Origin: Astropecten irregularis
Taxonomy: Eukaryota > Echinodermata > Asteroidea > Paxillosida > Astropectinidae
Direction of reading: 5' to 3'
Assembly (NCBI GenBank): GCA_963971285.1
Contig: OZ020244.1
Span: forward strand, 35,464,001 to 35,528,000
DNA: 64,000 nucleotides
The notes under the pieces were generated by a model, which searched no databases, was not told where the DNA came from, and saw only the letters and a program-made list of their open reading frames with translations. This document shows, piece after piece, positions 11,401 through 24,913 of the stretch. Both the position numbers and the translations under genes were made by a program. The stretch's first letter is position 1; each line of letters opens with the position of its first letter.

Positions 11401-14400
11401 AGATGAAAGTCACTGCAAGAACAAGACAATTTGCACAAAGCAAAATCAGCGAGCAACATTTGTGACTTAGGTGGTACTTTTTAAGTAATGTATGTTAACT
11501 GAAAAGCTAGGTTGGTAAAGTATTGTTCAGTGTTGGGGTCGCGTCCTCAAATCCGAGTACAGTAAGGTGACAAGGGCCCTTTTCCAAACCTCGGCTCCGG
11601 CTCAGGCTCCGGCTTCGGCACTGTCATCCATATGCTGAAAATATAGTTTCTGGCTTTTCATTGAAGCTGAAGCTCTGTCTTCTTGTCAAAATTAGAGTAT
11701 CTACTTCCAAGCCATAGCCAAAAGATGATATTTTGATACCCTTCATTTTATAATGGTTTCAAGAAATGGAGCTGGAGCCGGAGCCTGAGCCGGAGCCGAG
11801 GTTTGGAAAAGGGCCCAGACATCCCTGATTTCCGGGGACAGTCCCCGATTTGACAGTGCCGTCCCCGATGAAAAACTGTCCCCGAAAATGTCCCCGATTC
11901 AACGAAATGCCCCCGAAAATTTCAATTGTCCTATAAAACAAAAAACTGAACACAAATGCTGTGCTGAAGAAGATCCATTCTTCAGAGAAGTATGCGAAGA
12001 CAACCGCCTATTAAAGACATGTAAGTATGTAACCCACTCATGTCAACTGGACAAGATGTCCATAGATGCCACCATTTTGCATGTAGGCAGCATCTGGATT
12101 AAAAAAGAATTCAAGTTATACCCCTCCCCAGGACACGGATCACTGTCCCTGGATCATCTCAACAAAATATGGTCACTTTAGAGTAGAGAGTACTCCGAGT
12201 ACTTCAACAATTTTATGTCACATGGTGTTTAATACCACAAATCAATAAAAAATACCGTACTGAAAGAATCTGAACCATTCCATGATTCTGCAGCCAACAT
12301 GAGCTTAACAAAGTTTTGAAAAATTCTGTCCTTAAAGGTAATACATGTATCATACTTTAGTGTTTGTCAAAGAAATACAGATTCATAGGCAAAAATATCA
12401 AGGAAGATACAGTCACAGTCATCTGTGAAAATTTCAGTCCCATACGGTGCCCACTTGTTGAGAAAACAGTGAAAAACGGCCACAGTATTTCTCATTAAGT
12501 CTTTTCTCTTTTATTTTTGATCTTTAAAAGATCAAAAATCATTTTGGTCACTGGTTTGACTTTTTCCTGGATAAATACAGCATTTCAGGCAGAATAATTT
12601 TAACAGTGTGTTTCTACCATCACTACCTTTATACCTTGTAAGTTATAGGTAATTCTTTGAAGATTTCTGTTTCGGTATAAGAGACCAAAACAGAAATGTT
12701 CACAGATTTATGTATAACTTACAGGGTATGGAGATGGTGGTGGTAGAAACATACTGTTAAAATGTTTCCGCCTGAAATGGTGTATTTATTCAGAAATTAG
12801 TAAAACAATGATCGAAAATAAAAGAGAATACACTTAAGAATTACTGTGGCCGTTTTTCGCTGTTTTCTCAAAAAGTGGGCAACGCATGGGACTAAAATTT
12901 TCACAGATGACTTTTACTGTATCTTCCTTGATATTTTTGCCCATGAATCTGTATTTCTTTGACAAAAACCAAAGTATGATACTACCTTTAATTCAACGAC
13001 CCAAAAGAAGAATATGTCACCTTGTCATGGAAGTAGTCAAAGAGATAGTCCTTCCATTCCTGTGTGGTAATGCTCTTATACTTGAACTTGTCAATGTAGG
13101 ACCTCAAGAAATTTTCAAATTCATCTGCAGTGAGAATAAAAGGCGAGGTTAAATCAGAATAATTAGCAAACTGTTTTATTAGTTCGTTTTGATTCTGTTT
13201 TTAAAGGTAGTATCATACTTTGGTTTTTATCAAAGAAATGCAGATTCATAAATATCAAGACAGATACAGTTATAGTCATCTGTGAAATTTTCAGTCCCAT
13301 ACAATGCCCACTTTTTGAGAAAACAGTGAAAACAACCACAGTATTTCTTAAGTCTTTTCTCTTTTATTTTTGATCTTTTAAAAGATTAAAAAGATTTTCG
13401 GTTGTTGTTTGACTAATTTCTGAATAAATACACCATTTTAGGCGGAAAACATTTTAACGGTATGTTTCTACCACCACCATCTTCATACCCTGTAAGTTAT
13501 ACGTAAATCTGTGAACATTTCTGTTTTGGTTTCTTACCAAAGTATGATACAACCTTTAATCAATGCAATATATAAACTGCTGCAAAGTGCTCATCAACCC
13601 CAAAAATTGACCTGAAATATATCAACATGCTTGGAGTTCAGGAGGGCCTGAAGCGTTTCGATCCTAGCAGGATCTTTCTCAGAGGCTAAATGACAAGAGG
13701 ACAAGAACATACAAGTAAAAGATACACATAATTTGTTTGTTTTGTTCCTCTATAGAGGGTGTCCCCCAAAAAAACCGCAACACTTGTGCCGATTAACTGT
13801 TTATCATTTCAAGATTCAGATATGTCATACAAGTATTAAAGTCTTGGCTATCACCATGTTGAATTTGAGAAAAATTTGACTAAAATTGAGTGAAAAAAAA
13901 AAAAAACTCAAATACCCGACCTCAAAACCCGATTTTCATCTTTCGTTCATACACATTATGTGTGTATTGACCACTATGCGTGTTATCCTTGTAAATTTGT
14001 TTTTAAGGAGTACTCTTTCAATTGGTCATATTTTCGCCAATTTCAGCCCCAGTATGCTTAAATTCTACATGGTAATAGCCTCTATAGACCCTTTGTGTTA
14101 GCTAATAATTTTACTTCTTTCTGAAAACTGCCCGGATTTGATTGCCTGTAAAGTGCCTCGTGTCAAAAAGCCATAAAACTTAACAGACTGCCGGCACGAG
14201 GAAAGATTCCAAATCTTGGTCGTCATTAATGGTAAGAAGACCTTGAACATGACGTCACAACTCGGGGTTCGTTCACTTTCGTTTTGTTTTGCTTAGCATA
14301 GTGCGTTCTCATCAATGAGCAGGGGCCAATTTCATAGAGCTGCTTAGCACAAAAATTTGCTAAGCACGACATTTCTGTCTTAATAAAAACTGGATTAACA

Positions 14401-17400
14401 ACCAAATTTCCATGTGTTGTGTATCACATTGTTCTCTGGCTGTTTTTCGCTGACCATGAATATCAAAATCAAATTTTCAGACGTGGTTTGTTTTTATTGG
14501 GCAAGCCATTTTTTGTGCTAAGCAATTTTTTTGTGCTAAGCGGCTCTATGAAATTGACCCCTGCTCATTGCGGAAGGAATTAAAGTAGTACCTTGATTGC
14601 CAACCAGAGTCTCAAGGTAAAACAGTAAGGTGGACCCCTTCTCATAAGGCACTGAGGAGAATGCATCATCAGGATCAACGTCCTTTAGATCGGGCAGGAG
14701 GTGGGTGTATGGGTGGGTTAGTCCATACCTGTCAACCTGATATTGAAACAAGGGTAAGTGGTGATTAACGAAAAGGAATCTTCCTCAGGGTCTAGATGCT
14801 AGGGATTGTGAGGGGGGTAAGTTTTTGGAATTACCCCATAGCTTTTAGTTATTATTATGGTGTTTTATTTAATCATCATTGCAGCCAAACAGGCTGAATT
14901 GCACATGATTTCACATTGATACAAAATACAGTAAAATACAATAAAATACAAAGAAATAAAGATAAAATACTTTTAGAGGTAAACTACAGGATTGGTAACA
15001 TACCCAAACAGAAATATTCATAGATATTAACGTATAACTTTCGGAATATGAAGATGGTGGTCTGGTGCTGGTAGAAACATACGGTTAAAATATTTTCGCC
15101 TGAAATGGTGTATTAATCCAGAAATTAGTAAAACAACGACTGAAAAGAGTTTTCATCTCGGGTAAGATCAAAACCATTCTCAAACCATGGATCAGACAAA
15201 GTGTGAGTGCTGTTCTGTGACCTTTACCAATCATGTGTCATACCTTTAAAGGTAGTATCATAGATTGGTTTTTGTCAAAGAAATACAGATTCATGGGCAG
15301 CAATATCAAGGACGATACAGTAATAATCATCTGTGAAAATCTGAGAAAACAGTGAAAAATTGCCACAGTATTTCTTAAGTCTTTTCTCTTTTATGTTTGA
15401 TCTTTTAAAAGATCATAAAGATTTTCGGTCGTTGTTTTACCATTTTACCATTTCAGGCGGAAACATTTTAACGGTAGGTTTCTACCACCACCATCTCCAT
15501 ACCCTGTAAGTTATATGTAAATCTGTTAACATTTCTGTTTTGGTGTCTTACCAAAGTATGATACTACCTTTAACCTGTTTACCAAACCAAAACATGACTG
15601 CAATACACATTATCCCAAACTTGGTACAAATGACTCTCTAAGATTCTGAAGCTGACACGGATGCCTAAAATCAAACCCATTGGCCTCGTTTTATTTGTTT
15701 GTTTGTTTGTTTGTTTTTCCTGAGAAATATCAAAATCAAACGGTATGTACAGTAATTGTTGCCATAATAGGGGTTGGGTGGGAGGGGCGGAGCTCTCCTG
15801 AAAAGAGAAGGAGGAGGGAACATCAAAGTGCATTAAATTGGAGTCAAACGTTTCACTTACCGAGTTTTTCAAATCTTTCCAACCGCCTGGCAAAAAAAAA
15901 GACAAGAGAAAAAAGAACGATAATCCATCAGGAAGTTTGAGTTTATTGCAAAGTGTCGCGCATAATGGGAGTTAAGATGGATGACATGAAGACAAGAATG
16001 GATAAGCGTGTTGGAAACATTGTTTAGGATGGGCACCACCCATTGAACACACGATGCACACGATGCCTTCAGGAAGAAGGATGAGATCGATAGGTGCTAA
16101 AACGAACCGATTCAGAGATAGTTTTGTACCATCGGCTGTGCAGGTTTTTTAACAATGGGGACTTTTAAGGTCTTAAGATTAAGGGTTGTTTTTACAGACA
16201 GTTGTAATGTTTTATTGTTTTATCATGTGTTTTAAAATTGTTCTTGTATTGTCATTGTTTGTATCTTACTTGTAAATATTTTATATTGAATATGTTTTTT
16301 TATGCGAGTCCAACTTTACAAATTCCTCTGTATTTTTTATGTAATCATTGGCTGAAATGAATAAATCTTGAAAGTGACATTCCCATCAAACGTGGCATAG
16401 GCAAGGCAGATTTTCAGTTTTTAATTCCCAAATTCCTTTTGTGGAGGGAAAACTGAAATGCCTTTCGAAGAAAATAGCCGCTGACAATCAAGAAAGCTCC
16501 TAGATATTTCAATCCTTAAAATGCAGGACTTTTCTAGGTCCCTTTTGCAGATGTCACGAGGATTTATAAGTTTCTCAAGAAGGTCATAATTTGTGATCTA
16601 ATACTTGGACAGTTAATTATAATAATAATAATAATAACGGGCATTTATAAAGCGCCTTTCCAAGAAGATCAAAGCGCTGTACATTATTATTATCCCTGGT
16701 CATCGGGCCATAATTTACATTCCTGAAACCATCTCAACTCCCTGGGGAGCATACAGCCCCATACTGGCAACCATAGGGCGCACAGAGGCTAATCAAACCA
16801 CAAAGCCATCTCTACCCTCACAGGTACCCACTTACACCTGGGTGAAGAGGAACAATATGTGATAAAGCGTTTTACCCAAGGACGCAAGTAACATTAACCC
16901 ATGGCTGGATTCGAACCCACAATCTGTAGATTGACCACAAGACTTTGGGTTCAACAGGCCAGACCAGTAGGCAACAGCATCCCACAACAGTTGGACATAG
17001 ACGATGATACAGTGAGGGGATTCAGCTAAAAAGTTTCAAGCCATGAAAACTGCCTCGATAAAAGGGGGAATCTTGGGATTACCTATGGCCTCAAAGTGCC
17101 TCTGCTTCTCGCCGTGCATCCGGCCGGCGATTTTTCTCTCCGCAAAGACGGTGAACCCTTCGTTGAGCCAGAAATGTTGCCAGCTGCAGTTGGTGACCAA
17201 GTTGCCCGTCCAGCTGTGACTGATCTCATGGGCAACGACCTGAATGTTAAAGTGATGGAAAGGATCAAACCAATCTGAAGATACCATGCATGACTTCGTT
17301 ATTGGCTACGGCTAATTGGCATATACAGCATTGGTAATTTTTTTTTTTTAAGTCCACAGATTTATGTATAACTTACAAAGACTTGCATGGTATAAAGACG

Positions 17401-20400
17401 GTAATGGAAGAAACATAATGTAAACAATTTTATGCCTGTAAATGCTGTATTTAATCACCAGTGGTGTCTGGTAAAAACCAGACACCAAAACATTTTTGAT
17501 CTTGGAAAGATAAAAAAAATAATAGCTATTCCCCATTTCTACTGTTTGTTTTTATTCCATAACAAATCAAATTATGAACAGCCTGCAGCTGCTCTGTCAC
17601 CTTTATCAATGCTGTACACTCCTTTGAAAGCTATAGCTATTTACAGATTTTACACTAGGTTTGTCCTTCACCAGAGTGGCATCAGCACTGCATGCTCAGT
17701 GCTTTTTTAGTGCACATGAAAGAATCATGCGCTGGCTCGGGTGGGATTCGAACACACGACTTCCCGCTTACTAGTGCAGATGTCATACCACTAAACCACC
17801 AAGCTACCCAGGGTCAGCAGGTTAAATCAATAATTCTATCGCTCCAATAAAAAAATATTAATAGCAATGTCTTAAAGGTAGTATCATACTTAGTTTTTTG
17901 TCGAAGAAATACAGATTCATGGGCAAAAATACCAAGGACGATACAGTAAAAGTCATCTGTGAAAATTTTTGTCCCGTACGGTGCCCACTTTTGGAAAAAA
18001 CAGTGAAAAACTGCCACAGTATTTCTGAAGTCTGTTCTCTTTTATTTTTGATCTTTTAAAAGATCAAAAAAGATTTTCGGTCGTTGTTTTACTAATTTCT
18101 GGATAAATACACCATTTCAGGCGGAACAAATTTAACGGTATGTTTCTACCACCACCATCTTCATACCCTGTAAGTTATACGTAAATCTGTGAACATTTCT
18201 GTTTTGGTCTCTTACCAAAGTATGATACTACCTTTAATCGAATGTAACATCGCAGCAATTTGTATCATTCTATCACCTCAGCAAAAAAATCTTAATAACA
18301 ACGGCTTAAAGCTTCAAACGAACAAACGACTGAAGCCTCTCCCATAGAAAGGTGTACATTTCCAGGCTATGGCTAGTCATTCTGACACAGTCAAAGCCAC
18401 TCACAGATCAATTCAAATTTGATTGAAGTCCGTTGTCTAGCGGAATGAAAAAAACAATGGATAGATTTGCCTGCAAGAGCTATAATCTGACTCGGGACAG
18501 GAAATCACACGGCAATCTTCCCCCTTGAGAAATTAATATCAAGGCAGGAAATTCACCACAGGTTATTATTAAAGAAGATTGATTTTTTGATAAGTGCATA
18601 TCGATATTAATTGCTAGGGAAAGTGTATTAAGGTCGTAATGCAATTTGGTGATAAATTGATAATTTAATTCATCTGTGGGTTGAATCGCGGAGCTTAATC
18701 AAATTCGAGGTCTTTTATGCTGTTCGTTCATATCCACTGTACTGTGTGACACGGACTACGCTAGCCGAGCCAAGGTGGTCAGCCTCTAAGATCACGACAC
18801 TTTACTTTCAAGGTACAGTACAGGATTGGTAACATACCCAAACAGAAATGTTCACAGATTCATGTATAACTTTTAGGGTATGAAGATGGTGCTGGTAGAA
18901 ACATACCGTTAAAATATTTTCGCCTGAAATTGTGTATTTTTAGCCAGACATTATTAAAGGTACAATACATGATTGGTAACTCATACTTTGTTTGATCAAA
19001 CATGTACATCCGTGAAATAATAAACCTGTGAAAATTTGAGTTCAATCGGACATCTCAGTCACGAGAAAATAGCGAAAACCCGACTCGATTTTTCTTATAA
19101 AACATGAAGAATAGTTTACTTTTTTTTTTTCCAAAAATCGTTCGGACGAACGATCTTTGGAAAAGACACTAAATCTTGATTTCATTGAAAAACCCAGCAT
19201 CTGATGAGCCAAGATTTCCCATGGTGACTGTTTGCACTGTTTACGAACTGTTCAGTCCATTTTCTGTCTCAAAATGAATAATTTTTTTGGAGGCCTTGCA
19301 AATCCTATATGCTCCCTTTAAAACAAAGTTCAAAAACAGTTTTGATCTCGGGGTAAGATCAAAACATTTATGTTTTATAAGAAAAAATTGGGTCAGGTTT
19401 TTGCTATTTCTTGTGACTCAGATGTCCGATTGAGCTCAAATTTTCACAGGTTTATTATTTTCATTTACATGCTGGATCAGACAAAGTGTGAGTGCTGTTC
19501 TGTGACCTTTACCACTCATGTATATCTTTTCTTGCGTCTGTCTGTCTTATCAGACACATGACGGTACAATTCACGGGACAGCAGCTGATCTTCAGCATGA
19601 TGAATTTGCGGATTTTAAAACGTTTGTTACATGGAAAGTCTTGATACTTACAGTTGCAAGTGAGCGGTCCCCTGCCTGTTGAATAAAAGCAACAAATAAA
19701 ATGAATTGAGAACACCGAAGCAAGAAAATTAATCCTCAAATTAGAACTACTTGAAATATCCTGTCCTTTCAAACTGATTTCTGTCACAATAATGAATTAC
19801 CATGATTACCAGCAAAATCAAGATCAGGGGTGGATTGCAATAAGCGGTCTTAAAGCTGTCTATATGCCTTAGTGAGTCTTAAATGGCTTAGACCTAGTTG
19901 TTCTATAAGTTAGACCATTGCAATGAAGCAGTCTTACTGCTTTAGCCAGTCTTAAAAGAGTTAGCCTGCTTGGAGGAGGCTTAACACTGTCTTAATATTT
20001 GGAATTTCACTAACTTGATTGCATTTTGGAAAAGTTTTTGTTGCTAAAATGGCAATTTTTACTTAGTTGTTGAAGATTTAAACAGAAGAGCCTTGGGTCA
20101 ACAGAGGGGTTCCTGAGGGACAGACTAAATCCTGTGGTGAATATGATAACAAAAATTTGACTGGAACAGCTCTTGAAACCTTGTCTTCAGAAATAGAAGT
20201 GGAAGGGGTTACACTGAGGGCAGGCGCGGTTCTAAAACCAACATTTTTTGGGGGTAGAAGACCCAATATTTTGGTTTCTTCAAACACTCGCTTCTGCTTT
20301 GTCTTATTAGGGGTTGGAAAACATGCACATAAAGCCCACACAACGCGTTTTTTTATGTCATTGGCGCTTAATAACTGAAAATAAAAATTTTAAAAAGTAA

Positions 20401-23400
20401 CATTTTGTTAACCCACCCCCCCCCCCCGTAGAACCACGGTTGTTTGAGGGACTAGAGAAGCCATATCCTCTTTGAGTGATCCCCCATGTACCGTTTCCAG
20501 GTTGCAGCATTGCTGCGTGTATCGTTAAAACGATCCTTGGGGTGCGGCGGTGTGTGAGTGGTTTCATTGCTTCTGACTGTCAAACGAACAAAGATAGTTG
20601 ACTATTATGGTCACCACCAACGTACGGCTGGATGGCTCAGTTGGTAGAGCGCCTGTACATACGGTATTCAGGAGGTAGCCGGTTCGAATCCCGCGCCAGT
20701 CAATTTTTCTTTGTTCACTTTTCAATGACTTCAAATTTCTCAGTCAGTTTCCCTTGTGGTTATTTTATTAACATAGACTTCTAATGGATTTGTTACCTAC
20801 CAGCAGTGTTGCAGTGACGAAGGTGAGGCAGGGATTTTCCATTCCTCCGTAGGGGAAGGACGGCGGAAGAATCAGGAGATCATACTGCCCCCAGATGTAT
20901 GGACCAAGCAAACCCTCGGCTATCTGAAGCATCTGTTCTGTCTGGTGAGAGATTGGAAATCAGTTCAAGAAATCACTGGGAGAAATGGGGAGGAAACAGT
21001 GAGGGCAAGTGCGTTAGGCACTTTTCAATAAAAGATGATTGGCGGTGTACAAAATAATATACTGACACCACCGCAGTTTCTTGTTTTATTCAAAAGAGGG
21101 CGCCATTCAAAACCGTGTGCTCGGATTACTGTATAATGCATTCATTTTATACAAGACACTCAAAGTTTGGCAAGTCACAGGTAATTAGACCGACGACTTG
21201 ATCATGAAACAATGGCAAACACACAGGGGTTAATTCATGGAGCGGCTGAGCAAACAATTGCAACACATTTGCTTAGCACCAACAAGATTCCATTTGATAT
21301 TCATGGTCAGGGAACACCAGCCAAAGACCAATCACAAGTAATACACATTTAACACATGGAAATTTGGTTGCAAATCCTACTTTTATTATGACAGAGATTT
21401 CATGGTTAGCAAATTTTTGTGCTAAGCATGCATCATGCAGAGCCTGTCAGCAGATTTGCTTCGACATCAAGCAAGCAGAGGGCCTTGCTCAAGTGACAAT
21501 ATCATTTAACCCTAACCCACTGCACCTACTGTAAATGTATCACATAAGTCAAGAGCTGCTTACCACACATTACCACCGTCTCCACAGGCCCGGGACTGGA
21601 TCATAAACCACACAATGCCACGAAAACCACACTGTGGTTGACTGTGATATGCCGGTGGGTTACGGTTAATTCTAAAGGAAATTTTAATATTAACTTTCAC
21701 AGACAAAAATGCAAATAAATAAATACCTCTGCAAACTCATATGCTCCTTCGTCAACATGCTCCTTCTCCGACCAGACTCTGGAACGTGGACCGATTATCC
21801 TGATGGCAAATAAACAAATTAACAAATAAACAAATGACAAAATGAAGCAATGAAGCAATGAAGCAATGAAGAAACGTAGAAATGAAGAAACGAAGAAACA
21901 AAGAAACAAAGAAACGACAAAACGACGAAACAACGAAACAACGAAATGAAGAAATGAAGAAATGAAGAAATGAAGAAATTAAGAAATGAAGAAATGAAGA
22001 AATGAAGAAACGAAGAAACAAAGAAACGAAGAAACGAAGAAACGAAGAAATGACAAAATGACGAAATGAAGAAATGAAGAAATGAAGAAATGAAGAAATG
22101 AAGGAATGACGAAATGACGAAATGAAGAAATGAAGAAATGAAGAAATGAAGAAATGAAGAAATGAAGAAATGAAGAAATGAAGAAATGAAGAAATGAAGA
22201 AATGATGAAATGAAGAAATGAAGAAATGAAGAAATGAAGAAATGAAGAAATGAAGAAATGAAGAAATGATGAAATGAAGAAATGAAGAAATGATGAAATG
22301 ATGAAATGAAGAAATGAAGAAATGAAGAAATGATGAAATGAAGAAATGAAGAAATGAAGAAATGAAGAAATGAAGAAATGATGAAATGATGAAATTGAAG
22401 AAATGAAGAAATGAAGAAATGAAGAAATGAAGAAATGAAGAAATGAAGGAATGACGAAATGACGAAATGAAGAAATGAAGAAATGAAGAAATGAAGAAAT
22501 GAAGAAATGAAGAAATGAAGAAATGACGAAATGAAGAAACAAAGAAATGAAGAAATGAAGAAATGAAGAAATGAAGGAATGACGAAATGACGAAATGAAG
22601 GAATGACGAAATGACGAAATGATGAAATGAAGAAATGAAGAAATGAAGAAATGAAGAAATGAAGAAATGAAGAAATGAAGAAATGAAGAAATGAAGAAAT
22701 GAAGAAATGAAGAAATGAAGAAATGAAGGAATGAAGAAATGAAGAAATGAAGAAATGAAGGAACGAAGAAACGAAGAAACAAAGAAATGACGAAATGACG
22801 AAATGAAGAAACGAAGAAATGAAGAAATGACGAAATGAAGAAACGAAGATAAGAAGAAACAAAAACGAAGAAACAAAGAAACAAAAAAACAAAGAAACAA
22901 ACAAACGAAGAAATGAAGAAATGAAGAAGTGAACAAATGAACAAATGAAAAAAACCAACAAATAAACAAATACTTTTTTCAAAGGATAACTTTATCTGGG
23001 AATCCTCGAACATGACAACAAACAAACAAATATATACAGAAGTGTGAAGATAAGAGGGAAATGTGGTAACCGAAATTTGTTGCATACAGATATGACATGT
23101 TGCATAGAGATATGACAAAAGCAAACAAACTTTACAAACAAGGTAAGACCAGATAAAGACGTTGTAAACAAATAAACAAATAAACAAACAAACAAACAAA
23201 CAAAACACCCCCACAGACAAACAGTAAAAACAAAACACAAATAGAATCATTTCAGTCCATACACTGTCTCATACCGAAGTTAATCAAATCTTAAAGGTAA
23301 TATCATACTTATTATCATACATATTTTAATCAAAGAAATACAGATTTATGGGCCCACAAATATCAAGACAGACACAGTAACAGTCATCTGTGAAAATTTC

Positions 23401-24880
23401 AGTCCCATGCGGTGCCCACTTTTTGAGAAAATAGCGAAAAACAGCCACAGTATTTCTCAAGTCTTTTTTATTTTTATTTTTGATCTTTTAAAAGATCAAA
23501 ACGATTTTCGGTCATTGTTTGACTAATTTCAGGACAAATACACCATTTGAGGTGGAACAATTTTAACGGTATGTTTCTACCACCACCATCTTCATACCCT
23601 GTACAAGCCTTGAATTTAACGGAGGCCAAGGAGACCATGGCCTTCGTTGCCCTGGTTCTTGGCTTTCGTGCCCCCTTCAAATGTTTCCATAGACATTATG
23701 ATTTTCCAATGGAAGTGCCCCTTTGCAATGGAAAAGTGGCCTTGCCCTTTTCAGAACCAAATTCAAGGCCTGCCTGTAAGTTATACGTAAATCTGTGAAC
23801 ATTTCTGGGGCCAATTTCATAAAACTGTTAAGCACAACAATTTGCTAAGCATGACAATTCTGTGGTAATAAAAACAGAGTTAACAACAAAACTTCCACGT
23901 GTTGTGAATCACTTGTGATTGTTCTTTGGCGCTTGTTCGCTGACCATGAATGTCAAATGGAATTTTCAATGGTGGTTTGTTTTATTGGGCGAGACATTTT
24001 TGTGCTAAGCAAATTTTTGTGCTTAACAGTTTTATGAAATTGGCCCCTGTTTTGGTTTCTAATACCAAAGTATGATACTACCTTTAAGACAATACACCTA
24101 TGGCCTGATCAATTTCTCTATCTAGTGATCAACATGCCCCACAGGTGCAAGCGTGCACGTAGAGTGCACGCAGGTTCAAATTTACACTGCAGTCAATTTC
24201 ATCAGGACTTTACAGAATCCAATCAGTTTTTTCCTGAGTGGTTTATTTGATTTAAGTCCTTTTCAACAAGCTAGCTACACGATAAATAAGTGGATAGTCA
24301 CATGCTGAATCACGAGCGGAGGCTTCTGTTCATTAAAAGTGCTCTCCACTATAACCTTTTAATTAAAATCCATGGACGTCAGATAGACACTTTGGACGAA
24401 CAAATCTTTTGCAATTAAATTCTTCACTTAAAGGTAGTATCATACTTTGGTTTTTATCAAAGAAAAAAAAAAAGATTCATGGGCAAAAAATACCAAGATC
24501 ACAGCTACAGTAACAGTCATCTGTGAAAATTTCAGTCCCATACGGTGCCCACTTTTTGAGAAAACAGTGAAAAATGGCCACAGTATTTCTTGAGTCTTTT
24601 CTTTTTTATTTTGGATCTTTTAAAAGATCCAAAAGATTTTTGGTTGTTGTTTTACTCATTTCTGGATAAATACACCATTTCAGGCGGAAACATTTGAACG
24701 GTATGTTTCTACCACCACCATCTTCATACCCTGTAAGTTATACGTAAATCTGTGAAAAATTCTGTTTTGGTTTCTTACCAAAGTATGATACTACCTTTAA
24801 GAAGAAAAACAAAACACACAAAATTTGTTTATTTGATAAAGAATTTTATGAAGAAAAACCTTTTGCACTTTTGCAATTAA

Positions 24881-24913
<33 letters not shown>

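Larger units (their letters stand above)
23295..24083 (+). repeat. TTAA MITE family A with two other elements inserted
   Basis: Left part 23295-23603 and the right parts after 23780 and 24047 form one family A copy. Interruptions: a ~177 bp element (23604-23780) and a family C copy (23807-24047). Confidence 0.9.

Noticed and set aside
12886-13152. Recurring peptide [20 protein letters not shown] at many places
   Set aside because: It is the translation of one strand of the family A MITE. It appears because the MITE is repeated, and is broken in most copies.
20631-20702. A genuine tRNA gene
   Set aside because: Acceptor stem, D arm and B box are good, but the anticodon arm has an enlarged loop, and the block is part of a dispersed repeat with a second copy at 38201.
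21752-23250. Three overlapping minus-strand frames of 387-423 codons with FFISSFLH repeats
   Set aside because: They are the three readings of one 8-bp minisatellite, which cannot easily contain stops. No promoter, domain or splice logic.
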